From contig CANREN010000009.1 of assembly GCA_947629705.1 (NCBI GenBank), forward strand, positions 1 through 64,000: a DNA stretch of 64,000 nt, read 5' to 3'. The translations under genes were made by a program, and so were the position numbers. Positions 8,323 through 18,212 of the stretch are shown here, piece after piece (the first letter of the stretch is position 1; each line of letters opens with the position of its first letter). The notes below the pieces were generated by a model. That model was not told the DNA's origin, made no database searches, and worked only from the letters and a program-made list of their open reading frames with translations. This DNA is from an uncultured Alistipes sp. GTDB taxonomy: Bacteria > Bacteroidota > Bacteroidia > Bacteroidales > Rikenellaceae.

Positions 8323-9243
8323 ATGTTACGGAAACGGCTTTTGGCTTGTTGGCTGTTGTGCTGCGTGTCGTTCGCGGCGGCCGGCACCTATCGTTCCGAC
8401 GAGGTGCCGAACGTGCAGCTCGGCAATCGGGAGCGTTACGTGTCGAATCCGGACGGAATCCTTTCCGACGGTGCGGTCGCCAGTATCGACTCGATTTGCG
8501 CGTCGGTGCGGGAAAAGGGGCTGGCGCAGATTGCAGTCGTTGCGGTCGATGCCATCGAGGGCGGCGATGCCTTTTCCTTCGCCATCGAGCTGTTCCGCAG
8601 CTGGGGTGTGGGCGATGCCCGCAACGACAACGGGTTGGGTATCCTGTTGGTCGGGGAGTTGCATGAAATCCGCTTTGTTACGGGCGGCGGCTTGGAGGGC
8701 CTCCTCCCCGATGCGATCTGCAAACGGATTCAGATGCAGTTCATGGTGCCGGCCTTTCGGGAGGGCGATTACGACCTCGGCATGACGGCCGGCGTCGAAG
8801 CGGTGGCCCTCGTGCTCGAAAAGGGCGGCGAGGCGCTGCCCGAAGATACGGCCGCAGGCGGAGAGCTCACGGGCTGGGAAATCCTGTCGATCGTCTTTTT
8901 GCTCATTGTCTGTCCGCTCGGCTTCGTTTGGTTGGTTTATTGCCTGAAATCGTATTGCCCGAAGTGCCGCCGGCTGACGCTGCGGCAGCAGTCGGCGCAT
9001 CGGATCCGCGAAACGGCGAATTATTGCGAGATGGAGTATACCTACGTCTGTTCGCATTGCGGGCACGTGGTCAGGCGGCGTTCGCGGCACTACGAGGATC
9101 ACAACGATACGGGTGCTGCGGGCGGCGGATTCCTGGGCGGCACGCTGCATGGCGGCGGAATGTTCCGGGGCGGAGGTTTCGGAGGCGGCGGATCGTTCGG
9201 CGGAGGGTCGTTCGGCGGCGGTGGCGCGGGCTCGAAATGGTAG
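8323..9243 (+). CDS. TPM-domain membrane protein with zinc ribbon and glycine-rich tail
   Basis: A 306-residue protein with a signal peptide (residues 1-20), then a TPM domain (about 30-170) with the hallmark patterns VSNPDGILSD, NDNGLGILLV and VTGGGLEGLLPD. A single membrane helix follows (about residues 188-207), then two CxxC pairs (CPKCRR and CSHCGH) that would form a zinc ribbon on the cytoplasmic side, and a tail made of GGG/SFGG repeats ending GAGSKW. TPM proteins accompany LemA in many bacteria and have been linked to envelope maintenance and photosystem repair. The ribbon and low-complexity tail after the membrane helix are worth noting. Confidence 0.85.
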   Translation: MLRKRLLACWLLCCVSFAAAGTYRSDEVPNVQLGNRERYVSNPDGILSDGAVASIDSICASVREKGLAQIAVVAVDAIEGGDAFSFAIELFRSWGVGDARNDNGLGILLVGELHEIRFVTGGGLEGLLPDAICKRIQMQFMVPAFREGDYDLGMTAGVEAVALVLEKGGEALPEDTAAGGELTGWEILSIVFLLIVCPLGFVWLVYCLKSYCPKCRRLTLRQQSAHRIRETANYCEMEYTYVCSHCGHVVRRRSRHYEDHNDTGAAGGGFLGGTLHGGGMFRGGGFGGGGSFGGGSFGGGGAGSKW

Positions 9244-9407
9244 CCGGTGCGATGCGGCGGAATGTTCGGCGGCAGTTTCTTGAAAACGTCGTCCGAGCGC
9301 GCAGCCGGGGGCCGTTCTTCGAGCCGGAATTTTCGGAAAAGGCCGGCTGAAGAGGGAGGAATTTTGAAAACGGATACAAACACAAACAAATAAAAAACGA
9401 ATCGATT

Positions 9408-10004
9408 ATGGCGGAACGAAAAGGTTTGGCGGCGACAGCGGTCGTCGTGGTTTTGTCGGTCGCAGCGGCATGCTATTGCTACAAGACCTACAACGGATTG
9501 GTAAACAAGGACGAAGCGGTGAAAACCGCCTGGTCGAATGTCGAAACGCAGTATCAGCGGCGGGCCGATCTGATTCCCAATTTGGTCAATACGGTCAAGG
9601 GCTATGCGGCGCACGAATCGCAGACGTTGGAGTCCGTAACGGCCGCTCGGGCCGATGCCACGTCGATCCGTCTCTCGGCGGACGAGCTGACCCCCGCCCG
9701 CATGGCCGAGTTCCAGCAGGCGCAGTCGCAGTTGCAGTCGGCGCTCGGACGGTTGATCGCCGTGTCGGAAAGTTATCCCGACCTCAAAGCCAATCAGAAT
9801 TTCGTGGAGTTGCAGGCCCAGTTGGAGGGGACGGAGAACCGGATCGCTGTGGCCCGCAAGGATTTCAACGAGGCGGCTCGGACTTACAATGTTTCGGTGC
9901 GCCGCTTCCCGAACAATGTGGTCGCCGGCATGTTCGGATTCGAACAGAAGCCCTATTTCGATGCGTCCGAAAGGGCCGAAACGGCTCCCGTTGTGAATTT
10001 CTGA
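9408..10004 (+). CDS. lemA: LemA family protein
   Basis: A 198-residue protein with one N-terminal membrane helix (about 8-24) and a helical bundle outside. The family core is clear: YNGLVNKDEAVKTAWSNVETQYQRR, DLIPNLVNTVKGYAAHE, and FNEAARTYNVSVRRFPNN followed by GF..KPYFDA near the C-terminus. LemA function is not established; the gene is regularly found next to TPM-domain genes, as here. The hairpin at 10033-10080 ends the unit. Confidence 0.93.
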   Translation: MAERKGLAATAVVVVLSVAAACYCYKTYNGLVNKDEAVKTAWSNVETQYQRRADLIPNLVNTVKGYAAHESQTLESVTAARADATSIRLSADELTPARMAEFQQAQSQLQSALGRLIAVSESYPDLKANQNFVELQAQLEGTENRIAVARKDFNEAARTYNVSVRRFPNNVVAGMFGFEQKPYFDASERAETAPVVNF

Positions 10005-10032
10005 CGGCGGCCGCCTTTGAGCGGTCAGATAG

Positions 10033-10080
10033 GCATTGCAACGGTATTTACTAAATAAAATACCGCTGCGATGCTTTTTT
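10033..10080 (+). terminator. Intrinsic terminator after lemA
   Basis: GCATTGCAACGGTATTT pairs with AAATACCGCTGCGATGC with two mismatches around an AT loop, followed directly by TTTTTT (10075-10080). Confidence 0.8.
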
Positions 10081-10103
10081 CTCATCCTTCAGAGCCTGCG
10101 ATC

Positions 10104-12470
10104 TTATTTAAGCCGGCTTTTTTCGCTGGCGGAACCGCTCTCGATGCTCTTTTGCCGGAAGGCCTTGCCTGATTTGAAATTGTAGGTCAGCCCGATCTGA
10201 TAGTGGCGATTCATCCACGGCTGTTTGAGCGTCATGCGACGGACGAACTGTTCGTTGCGGGTGATGATGTGCGTCGTGTTTTCGATGAGGTTGGCGACCT
10301 TGCAGCTCAATGTGAAGTTCTCGCCGAACCGTTTTTTGATGCCGGCATTCACGAAATGGAGCGGTTCGAGCGCGATGTTGCCCATTTCGATGCGCCCCTG
10401 GTAGCGATAGGAGAGGTCGATATAGAATTTCGCCGGCAGGGTGAAGGTCATCGACGCATTGCCCTGTATGAAATTCTGGTGGCGCAGCGCGGCATCCGCC
10501 GATTCCCGTTGGCCGAGGCGGCCGTAGAAAGCGTTGAGGTTCAGTTGCCACCATTTCGTCGGCTGGAACGGCAGGTTGACCGTAACGTAATAGTTCGCCG
10601 TCCGGTCGTAGTTGATCCACGTAATATACAGAATATCGGGCTGTTCCGGGTCGGAGACGATGATCTGATTGATCTGGTCCGTGTTGATGTTCATTCCGGC
10701 GGTCAGCGTGTATTTGTGCTTCATCACGAGGGTCAGGCTGACTTCGTGCGTATAGGAGGGTTCGAGCAGCGGATTTCCCGTCTGATAGGTGTAGTCCGAA
10801 AGCTGCATGCGCTGCGGTTGCAGGCACCAGAAGCTCGGCCGCGAAATGGTGCGGGCGTATTGGGCGATGAGCGAATAGGCTCCGTCGCTCGTCAGCGCAT
10901 AGGAGACGTTGGCGTTCGGAAAGAGCGACCCGTAGTTCTGCTCGACCTGCCTGCCCGAGGTGTGGGTGAACTCGCCGCGCACGCCCGCAACGAGGCTCCA
11001 TCGTCCGAGCTGTGCCGAGACGATTCCATAGGCCGCGGCAATCTGTTCCGTGTAGTCGATCGCGAAGCTCTGCCGGTCGTTGCGCTGCCACTCGTCCGCT
11101 TTCAGGTATTCGTAGAGGGCGTCGCTGGCCATGCGGTCGTAGGTGTATTTCGCACCCGCCTTGAACGTCCATTCGGGCGTGAAGTTTTTCTCCAATGCCA
11201 CGGTCGCCGTGGCAATGTCGTAGCGGCTCGTCGAGCGGTCGCGGTAGATCGAATCGACGATCGTTTGCGGCGATTGGATGCGGCTCCGATTGTCGTTGCG
11301 CTCGTCTGTCCGGCGATGGGTGTAGTCGGCCAGCACTTTGAGTTTCGATCCGAGCGTGTCGATTTTCCAGATATAGTTGAACGTCGCCGCGTAGTTGTTG
11401 TAGAAATTGCTCGGATCGTAGCTGCTGGTCGTGCGGGTCAGGCTTTCGCCGGTCCGAAGATCGGTACAGGTCGCGTTCGGTTCGTCCGAGTTGTTGCGCC
11501 AGTAGTCGAACTGGGCGCCTATGCTGTGGTTCGCCGACAATTCGTAGATGCCTCCGATTGTACCGCCGAAAGACTTGCCCTTGGATCGCTTCTCCGAGTG
11601 GGAGGCGAGCAGGGATTCGCTTGTCGTGTAGCTCGTCTGCTCGTCGGAACGAAGGCGGTTCCGGTCGAAGGAGCCCCATGCCGAAACCGAGAGGTCGAGC
11701 CGGCCAGTGTGGAGGTTGAGGCTGCCGTTCGGGGCGTACTCGTGCCGGTCATGGCCTTGATAGGTGTTCATCGACAGCGAACCGTTCAGGCCGTTGTCGC
11801 GCCGCCTTTTCAGCGTGATATGGATCGCGCCGCCCGACGAGCTCGCATCGTAGTCGGCCCCCGTGATCGGAACCACCTCGATTTTCTGAATCTCTTCGGC
11901 CCGCAGCGAACGCAGATAGGTGAGCAGTTGATCGTCCGGCAGGCGCAGCTCGCGGTCGTTGACGTAGACTTTCGTGCCGCTTTTGCCGTTGACGGTGATC
12001 TTTTCGTTGTCGATCCAGACGCCCGGCGAGAACTCGAGCAGCTCGATCCCGTCTTTGCCGATGGACGAGGGGGCATTGGCGACGTCGACTACGAAACGGT
12101 CGGCTTCGCGCCGGACGATCTGCCCCGTTACGACGACCCCTTCGATTTCGGTGGCGGCGCTCCGCATCCGAATGTCGCCCAAATCGGTGTCGCCGGTTAT
12201 CCGGATCGGCCGGTCGATGGATTCGTAACCGAGAAACTGCACCGAAAGAGTGTAGTCGCCCGGCAGCAGTTTCAGATAGAAGCGTCCTTCGGTATCGGTC
12301 GCTTGACCGGCCGCTTGTTGCGCATCGCGCAGCAGAACGACCGTCGCATAGGCTACGGGGCGGTTTTGATCGTCGATGACGTGTCCGGTAACGGCGGCCG
12401 GAGCGATGCGGGCGGCCTGTATCGGCAGGATGGCGCAGGCCAGAATCGAAAGAATGAGCAATCTTTTCAT
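10104..12470 (-). CDS. Outer-membrane beta-barrel protein with carboxypeptidase-like regulatory domain
   Basis: A 788-residue TonB-dependent-receptor-like protein. It has a signal peptide (1-19), a CarboxypepD_reg-like beta-sandwich (about 27-105, VTGHVIDDQNRPVAYATV), a plug-like region (about 110-225, with VVVTGQIVRREADR and SSGGAIHITLKRR) and a long barrel typical of the Bacteroidetes OMP_b-brl_3 family, which lacks an obvious TonB box. Substrate cannot be read. It stands alone with its own promoter and a long palindrome overlapping the -33 region, so it is probably under a dedicated repressor not encoded nearby. Confidence 0.88.
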   Translation of the reverse strand: MKRLLILSILACAILPIQAARIAPAAVTGHVIDDQNRPVAYATVVLLRDAQQAAGQATDTEGRFYLKLLPGDYTLSVQFLGYESIDRPIRITGDTDLGDIRMRSAATEIEGVVVTGQIVRREADRFVVDVANAPSSIGKDGIELLEFSPGVWIDNEKITVNGKSGTKVYVNDRELRLPDDQLLTYLRSLRAEEIQKIEVVPITGADYDASSSGGAIHITLKRRRDNGLNGSLSMNTYQGHDRHEYAPNGSLNLHTGRLDLSVSAWGSFDRNRLRSDEQTSYTTSESLLASHSEKRSKGKSFGGTIGGIYELSANHSIGAQFDYWRNNSDEPNATCTDLRTGESLTRTTSSYDPSNFYNNYAATFNYIWKIDTLGSKLKVLADYTHRRTDERNDNRSRIQSPQTIVDSIYRDRSTSRYDIATATVALEKNFTPEWTFKAGAKYTYDRMASDALYEYLKADEWQRNDRQSFAIDYTEQIAAAYGIVSAQLGRWSLVAGVRGEFTHTSGRQVEQNYGSLFPNANVSYALTSDGAYSLIAQYARTISRPSFWCLQPQRMQLSDYTYQTGNPLLEPSYTHEVSLTLVMKHKYTLTAGMNINTDQINQIIVSDPEQPDILYITWINYDRTANYYVTVNLPFQPTKWWQLNLNAFYGRLGQRESADAALRHQNFIQGNASMTFTLPAKFYIDLSYRYQGRIEMGNIALEPLHFVNAGIKKRFGENFTLSCKVANLIENTTHIITRNEQFVRRMTLKQPWMNRHYQIGLTYNFKSGKAFRQKSIESGSASEKSRLK

Positions 12471-12528
12471 TTTATGTTATCATATAAGGTTTGACGAAAT
12501 AATACGTTCTGCATTTTATTTTCGACTG

Positions 12529-12570
12529 CAAAGATATGATTTTTTTTTTGTATTTTGTAATACAAAGTAC
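12529..12570 (-). promoter_or_regulatory. -7 box plus operator-like palindrome of the beta-barrel gene
   Basis: On the minus strand TATCTTTG (12529-12536) is an exact -7 box. Just upstream, 12550-12570 is a 21-bp palindrome, GTATTTTGTA-A-TACAAAGTAC, with one mismatch in the 10-bp arms. It would cover the -33 region, so a bound repressor would block initiation. Confidence 0.6.
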
Positions 12571-12719
12571 TGAAAAGTTAATAAAAATATGAAAAACGGC
12601 CTTGCAGGCCCTTTTCGGACGGTTCGAGGCAGCGGATTTTTCGGGAAACGCCCATCGCCTGGACGGCCCGATGAAAAAAAACACTCCGATGCCGCGTGGA
12701 AAAATCCGGAAATAATTGT

Positions 12720-12727
12720 TAAATTTG
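12720..12727 (+). promoter_or_regulatory. -7 box of plsC
   Basis: TAAATTTG matches TAnnTTTG, 23 nt before ATG 12751. Confidence 0.6.
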
Positions 12728-12750
12728 CAAATCGATAAGGAGTGCGGACT

Positions 12751-13488
12751 ATGTTGAGTGCTGTTTATTACCTCTTTTTGATTCTTCTTTGCACGGTGTT
12801 CATGATCTTGTCGGCGGCGGCGTTGGTGCTTTGCCGGCCGTTCGACAAGGGGCGGCGCGTGGTGCACGAATTGTCGCGCATATTGGTTCGCATCTTCTTT
12901 TTCATCCCCCTGCGGTGGCGGCAGACGGTGCAGGGGCTGGAGCACGTCGATCGAAGCAAACAGTATGTCATCGTGTTGAACCACAATACGGTCATCGATA
13001 TTCCGGCGCTCTATTACGTGCCGCTCAATTTCCGGTGGGTTTCGAAGCGCGAAGTCTTCAAAACCCCCTTTTTCGGTCAGTATCTGATCCTGCACGGCGA
13101 CATCTGCATCGATCGCGGACGGGCCGCCGAAGCGATGGAGCAGCTGCTGCGCGAGGGGAAATCGTGGATTGCGCGCGGGGCCTCCGTCGCCGTCTTCCCC
13201 GAGGGCACCCGTTCGAAAGATGGTGAAATCCACCGCTTCAAGGCCGGTGCTTTCTCGTTGGCGAAGGAGGCCGGTGTGCCGATTCTGCCCGTGGTGCTGG
13301 AGGGGACGCGAACGCTTATCCGACGCAACCTGGCGTTCAACTGGGGCAACCGCATCACGCTGCGTGTGCTGCCTCCCGTGCCGGCGGAGCGGGTCGCTTC
13401 GGCCGACGTGCATGAATTGACGGAGGAGGTGCACGATGCAATGTGCGAGGCGCTGGCGCAGATGCGCGGGTCGGCACGGAACGCCTGA
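12751..13488 (+). CDS. plsC: 1-acyl-sn-glycerol-3-phosphate acyltransferase
   Basis: Acylates lysophosphatidic acid to phosphatidic acid at the inner membrane in phospholipid synthesis. The 245-residue protein has an N-terminal membrane helix (about 4-27), the catalytic HX4D motif in NHNTVIDIPA near residue 77, FPEGTRSKDG near 148 and GVPILPVVLEGT near 172, matching acyltransferase blocks I, III and IV. ATG 12751 was chosen over a GTG at 12742. It precedes parE by 25 nt and may be co-transcribed. Confidence 0.92.
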   Translation: MLSAVYYLFLILLCTVFMILSAAALVLCRPFDKGRRVVHELSRILVRIFFFIPLRWRQTVQGLEHVDRSKQYVIVLNHNTVIDIPALYYVPLNFRWVSKREVFKTPFFGQYLILHGDICIDRGRAAEAMEQLLREGKSWIARGASVAVFPEGTRSKDGEIHRFKAGAFSLAKEAGVPILPVVLEGTRTLIRRNLAFNWGNRITLRVLPPVPAERVASADVHELTEEVHDAMCEALAQMRGSARNA

Positions 13489-13513
13489 TGAATGCTGAAT
13501 GGTGAATTGAAAT

Positions 13514-15394
13514 ATGGCAGATTTACGCAATAACGAATCGAATGCGAATTACGGCGACGATACCATCGTAACTCTTTCGCCGCGCGACCATATCCGGCTG
13601 CGTCCGGGCATGTATATCGGCAAGTTGGGCGACGGCTCGCAGTCGGACGACGGTATCTACGTGTTGATCAAGGAGGTCGTCGACAACTCCGTCGACGAAT
13701 TTATGAACGGATTCGGCCGTGAAATCGACATTACGATCGAAAACGAGGTCGTAACCGTGCGCGACTTCGGACGCGGCATTCCGTTGAAGATGCTCGGCCC
13801 GGCGGTCAGCGTGATGAACACCGGCGGCAAATACGAGGAGGGCAAGGCCTTCAAAAAGACCGTGGGTCTGAACGGCGTGGGCGTCAAGGCCGTCAACATG
13901 TTGTCGAGCGAGTTCACGGCCCGTTCGGTGCGCGGCGGCGAGGCGCATACGGTCGTCTTCGCCCAGGGATTGGAGCAGAGCGACCGTTGGGAAAGCAACG
14001 TCGGCGAAAAAGACGGTACGTTCATCTCGTTCCGGGTCGACGAGACGATTTTCGGCCCCTACTCCTACAATATGGAGTATGTCGAGCAGTTGGTCAAAAA
14101 CTACTCCTACCTGAACCGCGGCCTCACGCTGAAGCTCAACGGCCGTGTTTACGTCTCGACAAACGGGCTGCTCGACCTGTTGAACGAAAACATGACCGAG
14201 GAGCCGCTCTATCCGCCCATCCATCTCTCGGGCGACGATATCGAGGTGGTCATCGCCCACGGTACGGGCTACGGCGAGAGTTGCTATTCGTTCGTCAACG
14301 GCCAGTACACCTCGCAGGGCGGTACGCATCAGGCGGCTTTCCGCGAGGCGATCGCCAAGACGGTCAAGGAGTTCTACCACAAGGACTACGATCCGTCGGA
14401 CATCCGCACGTCGCTGATCGCCGCGATTTCGCTGCGCGTTTCGGAGCCGATTTTCGAGTCGCAGACCAAAACGAAGCTCGGTTCGAAAGAGATGGCCAAG
14501 GAGGGCCCGACGATCCGCAATTTCGTGGCGGACTTTTTGGGGAAACGCCTCGACGATTATCTGCACAAGAGCCCCGAAACGGCGCAGATTCTCCAGCGGA
14601 AGATCGTCGAGAACGAAAAGGAGCGCAAGGCCATTTCGGGCATCCAGAAGAAGGCCCGCGAGACGGCTAAAAAGGTCTCGCTGAACAATCGCAAGCTGCG
14701 CGACTGCAAAGTCCACCGCACGGACAAAAGCGAATCGGCCGCGCAGTCGATGATCTTCATTACGGAGGGCAATTCCGCCTCCGGTTCCATTACGAAGAGC
14801 CGCGACGTCAAGACGCAGGCGGTCTTTTCGTTGCGCGGCAAGCCGCTGAACTGCTTCGGACTGACGAAGAAGGTGGTCTACCAGAACGAGGAGTTCAACC
14901 TGTTGCAGGCCGCGCTGAATATCGAGGAGACGATGGACAACCTCCGTTACGAGAAAGTCATCATCGCGACCGATGCCGATGTCGACGGGATGCACATCCG
15001 GCTGTTGATGCTGACGTTCTTCCTGCAATTCTTCCCCGACATTATCCGGCAGGGGCATTTATACGTGTTGCAGACCCCGCTGTTCCGCGTGCGCAACAGG
15101 AAGGAGACGCACTACTGCTATTCGGAGGAGGAGCGCCTCAAGGCGATCGCCAGGTGCGGCGCGAATGCCGAAATCACGCGGTTCAAAGGTCTCGGCGAGA
15201 TTTCGCCCGACGAGTTCCGCGAGTTCATCGGCGACCGTATGCGGTTGGACAAGGTGCGCATCACGAAGGACGATCCGATCCACGATCTGCTGGAGTTCTA
15301 CATGGGCAAGAACACCTATGAACGGCAGGGTTTCATCATCGACAACCTGCGCATCGAGGAGGATTTGATCGAAGAGGATTTGATGATAAGTTGA
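13514..15394 (+). CDS. parE: DNA topoisomerase IV subunit B
   Basis: The ATPase subunit of topoisomerase IV, which decatenates daughter chromosomes. The 626-residue protein has the GHKL ATPase motifs ([10 protein letters not shown] near residue 55, DFGRGIP near 85, [11 protein letters not shown] near 118), QTKTKLGS at the transducer, and a TOPRIM domain with EGNSASGS near residue 418 and DADVDGMHI near 492. The EGNSASG form, where GyrB has EGDSAGG, is the ParE-type variant of Bacteroidetes and separates it from the gyrB at 30549-32504. It is followed after 9 nt by parC. Confidence 0.93.
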   Translation: MADLRNNESNANYGDDTIVTLSPRDHIRLRPGMYIGKLGDGSQSDDGIYVLIKEVVDNSVDEFMNGFGREIDITIENEVVTVRDFGRGIPLKMLGPAVSVMNTGGKYEEGKAFKKTVGLNGVGVKAVNMLSSEFTARSVRGGEAHTVVFAQGLEQSDRWESNVGEKDGTFISFRVDETIFGPYSYNMEYVEQLVKNYSYLNRGLTLKLNGRVYVSTNGLLDLLNENMTEEPLYPPIHLSGDDIEVVIAHGTGYGESCYSFVNGQYTSQGGTHQAAFREAIAKTVKEFYHKDYDPSDIRTSLIAAISLRVSEPIFESQTKTKLGSKEMAKEGPTIRNFVADFLGKRLDDYLHKSPETAQILQRKIVENEKERKAISGIQKKARETAKKVSLNNRKLRDCKVHRTDKSESAAQSMIFITEGNSASGSITKSRDVKTQAVFSLRGKPLNCFGLTKKVVYQNEEFNLLQAALNIEETMDNLRYEKVIIATDADVDGMHIRLLMLTFFLQFFPDIIRQGHLYVLQTPLFRVRNRKETHYCYSEEERLKAIARCGANAEITRFKGLGEISPDEFREFIGDRMRLDKVRITKDDPIHDLLEFYMGKNTYERQGFIIDNLRIEEDLIEEDLMIS

Positions 15395-15403
15395 GATTGA
15401 GTG

Positions 15404-18208
15404 ATGTCGAAAGATATGGAGATACACGCAGATGGGGAGCGGTTCGACGAGGCGGCGGCCCCCGAAACCGAAACGCCGGTTGCGGCGGATGCGGACGACG
15501 AACCGGTCGGAGAGGAGACGCAGCGTCCGGGCAAGTTCGACCGGCTGACGCAGGTCGAGGGCGGCGTGCGCAAACTCACGGGCATGTACAAGAACTGGTT
15601 CCTGGATTATGCCTCTTACGTGATTTTGGAGCGCGCCGTGCCGCACGTCGAGGACGGTTTGAAGCCGGTGCAGCGGCGCATTCTCCACGCCATGAAGGCG
15701 GTCGACGACGGCCGCTTCAACAAGGTGGCCAATATCGTGGGCCAGACCATGCAGTATCATCCGCACGGCGACGCATCCATCAAGGATGCCTTGGTGCAGC
15801 TGGGGCAGAAGGAGCTGTTGATCGATTGCCAGGGTAACTGGGGCAATATCCTCACGGGCGACGAGGCGGCTGCGGGCCGTTATATCGAGGCGCGCCTGTC
15901 GAAATTCGCCAACGAGGTGGTGTTCAACAAAAAGACTACGGAGTGGATGCGTTCCTACGACGGCCGCAACGAGGAGCCGGTTACGCTGCCCATCAAATTC
16001 CCGCTCCTGCTGGCGCAGGGGTCGGACGGCATCGCCGTGGGGTTGGCGTCGAAGATTCTGCCCCACAACTTCGTGGAGTTGATCGACGCCTGCATCGCCC
16101 ATCTACAAGGGCGTCCGTTCCAGCTTTATCCCGACTTCCCGACGGGCGGTCTGGCCGATGTGAGCCGTTACAACGACGGGTTGCGGGGCGGTGCGGTGAA
16201 GGTGCGCGCCCGCATCTCGAAGATCGACAAACGCACCTTGGCCATCACCGAAATCCCCTTCACGACGACGACCGAATCGATCAAGGAGTCGATCATCAAG
16301 GCGAACGAAAAGGGCAAGATCAAGATCCGTCGGGTCGACGACAATACGGCCGACAAGGTGGAGATCGTCATTCAGGTCTCGCCCGACGAGTCGTCCGACA
16401 AGACCATCGACGCGCTCTACGCTTTCACCGATTGCGAGGTCTCGATTGCGCCGAACGCCTGCGTCATCTGGGAGGAAAAGCCCCATTTCCTCGGCGTTTC
16501 GGAGATTCTGCGCCGGTCGGCCGACCATACCCGATGGCTGTTGGGCCGCGAGCTGGAAATCCGTCTCGATGAGCTGAATGCCGCCTGGCATCGGGCGTCG
16601 CTCGAACGGATTTTCATTCAGAATAAGTTGTACCAGCTCTTGGAGGGCTGTACGCGCGAGGAGGGTTACGCTGCGGTCGACAAGGGGCTGGAGCCTTTCA
16701 AGAAACGGCTGCGGCAGCCGGTAACGCCCGACGATGTGAAGCATCTGACCGAGCTGCAGTTCATCCGCATCACGCGTTACGACGTCGAGAAGGCCGACAA
16801 CGAGATCGAGCAGATCGAGCAGGAGATCGAGCAGACCCGTTTCGATCTGGATCATCTGACCGAGTACGCCGTGGCCTACTACGAACGCATCCGGGCCAAA
16901 TACGGCAAGGGCCGCGAGCGTCGCACGGAGTTGCGCGAGTTCGACAGCATCGAAGCGACGAAGGTCGCCGTAACGAACGCCAAGCTCTACGTCGACCGGG
17001 CCGAAGGATTCTTCGGCATCGGCAAGTCGATGAAGGACGCCGAGTTCGTCTGCGACTGCTCGGACATCGACGACGTGATCGTCTTCACGCGCGACGGCCG
17101 TTACATTATCACGAAGGTCTCGGACAAGGCCTTTTTCGACAAGGGAATCTATTATATCGGCGTCTTCAAGCGCAACGACGAGCGTACGATCTACAACGTA
17201 CTCTATCGCGACGGCAAGAACGGCCCGATCAAGATGAAGCGCTGCGCCATCAAGGGCGTTACGCGCGACAAGGAGTACAACATGACCAACGGCGCGCCCA
17301 AAAGCGAGCTGCTCTACATGTCGGTCAATCCGAATGGCGAGGCCGAGGTGTTGAAGGTCTATTTCAAGCCGCGTCCGCGGTTGAAAAAGGTGATCGTCGA
17401 TCTCGATTTCTCGGAGTTGGCCATCAAGGGGCGCCAGAGCCAGGGCAACCTCTTCTCGCGCTACGGCATCCACAAGATCATGTTGAAAACGCGCGGCACG
17501 TCGACGCTCGGCGGGCAGAACATTTGGTTCGACGAGGATGTCCGGCGGTTGAATGCCGACGGCCGGGGCGTGCTGTTGGGTGAGTTCAAGGGCGACGACA
17601 AACTGATCGTCTGGACAGCCAAGAACCGCTATTACACCACCGGCTTCGATTTGGGCCAGCATTTCCCCGACGATACCATCCATGTGGGCCGTTACGAGAC
17701 GGGGCGTGTTTACAGCATCTGTTATTTCGACCGGGAGCAGCACTACTATTACCTGAAACGCTTCACGGCGGAGCAGACCGACAAGATGCAGTCGTTCCTC
17801 GACGAGGATGGGCAGTCCGATTTCGTCTGCCTGACCGACCGGCGCGGTGCGCAGTTGGAGATCACCTATAAAGGGGCGCAGGCGGCTCGTCCGGCCGATT
17901 TGTTGGACGTCGACGGATTCGTGGGCGTCAAGAGCCACCGTGCGAAGGGCAAGCGGCTGACGACCTATGACGTGGCGGCCCTGCGTTTCATCGAGCCGGA
18001 GGAGCCGGAGGAGCCCGAAACACCCGAGGCTCCGGAATCGGCGGACGAGGAGGCCGAACAGCCGAACAGTGCGCCGACCGAAGGGGCAGAAAAGAGCGAA
18101 AAAAGCGGAACGGGCGTCGTGGTGGCCGGCGGCGTCGAATTGGAGATCGACCGGCCTCGCGGCGATGCCGGCCGAATGATCGACCCCGAACAGCTGAATT
18201 TGTTCTGA
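15404..18208 (+). CDS. parC: DNA topoisomerase IV subunit A
   Basis: The DNA-cleaving subunit, 934 residues from ATG 15404 (a GTG lies one codon earlier). After an acidic N-terminal extension of about 60 residues comes the winged-helix domain with YVILERAVPHVEDGLKPVQRR, HPHGDASIKDALVQLGQ and the catalytic Tyr in AAGRYIEARLSK near residue 164, then a coiled coil rich in EQIEQEIEQ and a C-terminal beta-pinwheel, and finally a Pro/Glu-rich tail. The position equal to E. coli ParC Ser80 is Ala. Operon with parE. Confidence 0.93.
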   Translation: MSKDMEIHADGERFDEAAAPETETPVAADADDEPVGEETQRPGKFDRLTQVEGGVRKLTGMYKNWFLDYASYVILERAVPHVEDGLKPVQRRILHAMKAVDDGRFNKVANIVGQTMQYHPHGDASIKDALVQLGQKELLIDCQGNWGNILTGDEAAAGRYIEARLSKFANEVVFNKKTTEWMRSYDGRNEEPVTLPIKFPLLLAQGSDGIAVGLASKILPHNFVELIDACIAHLQGRPFQLYPDFPTGGLADVSRYNDGLRGGAVKVRARISKIDKRTLAITEIPFTTTTESIKESIIKANEKGKIKIRRVDDNTADKVEIVIQVSPDESSDKTIDALYAFTDCEVSIAPNACVIWEEKPHFLGVSEILRRSADHTRWLLGRELEIRLDELNAAWHRASLERIFIQNKLYQLLEGCTREEGYAAVDKGLEPFKKRLRQPVTPDDVKHLTELQFIRITRYDVEKADNEIEQIEQEIEQTRFDLDHLTEYAVAYYERIRAKYGKGRERRTELREFDSIEATKVAVTNAKLYVDRAEGFFGIGKSMKDAEFVCDCSDIDDVIVFTRDGRYIITKVSDKAFFDKGIYYIGVFKRNDERTIYNVLYRDGKNGPIKMKRCAIKGVTRDKEYNMTNGAPKSELLYMSVNPNGEAEVLKVYFKPRPRLKKVIVDLDFSELAIKGRQSQGNLFSRYGIHKIMLKTRGTSTLGGQNIWFDEDVRRLNADGRGVLLGEFKGDDKLIVWTAKNRYYTTGFDLGQHFPDDTIHVGRYETGRVYSICYFDREQHYYYLKRFTAEQTDKMQSFLDEDGQSDFVCLTDRRGAQLEITYKGAQAARPADLLDVDGFVGVKSHRAKGKRLTTYDVAALRFIEPEEPEEPETPEAPESADEEAEQPNSAPTEGAEKSEKSGTGVVVAGGVELEIDRPRGDAGRMIDPEQLNLF

Positions 18209-18212
18209 CGGG

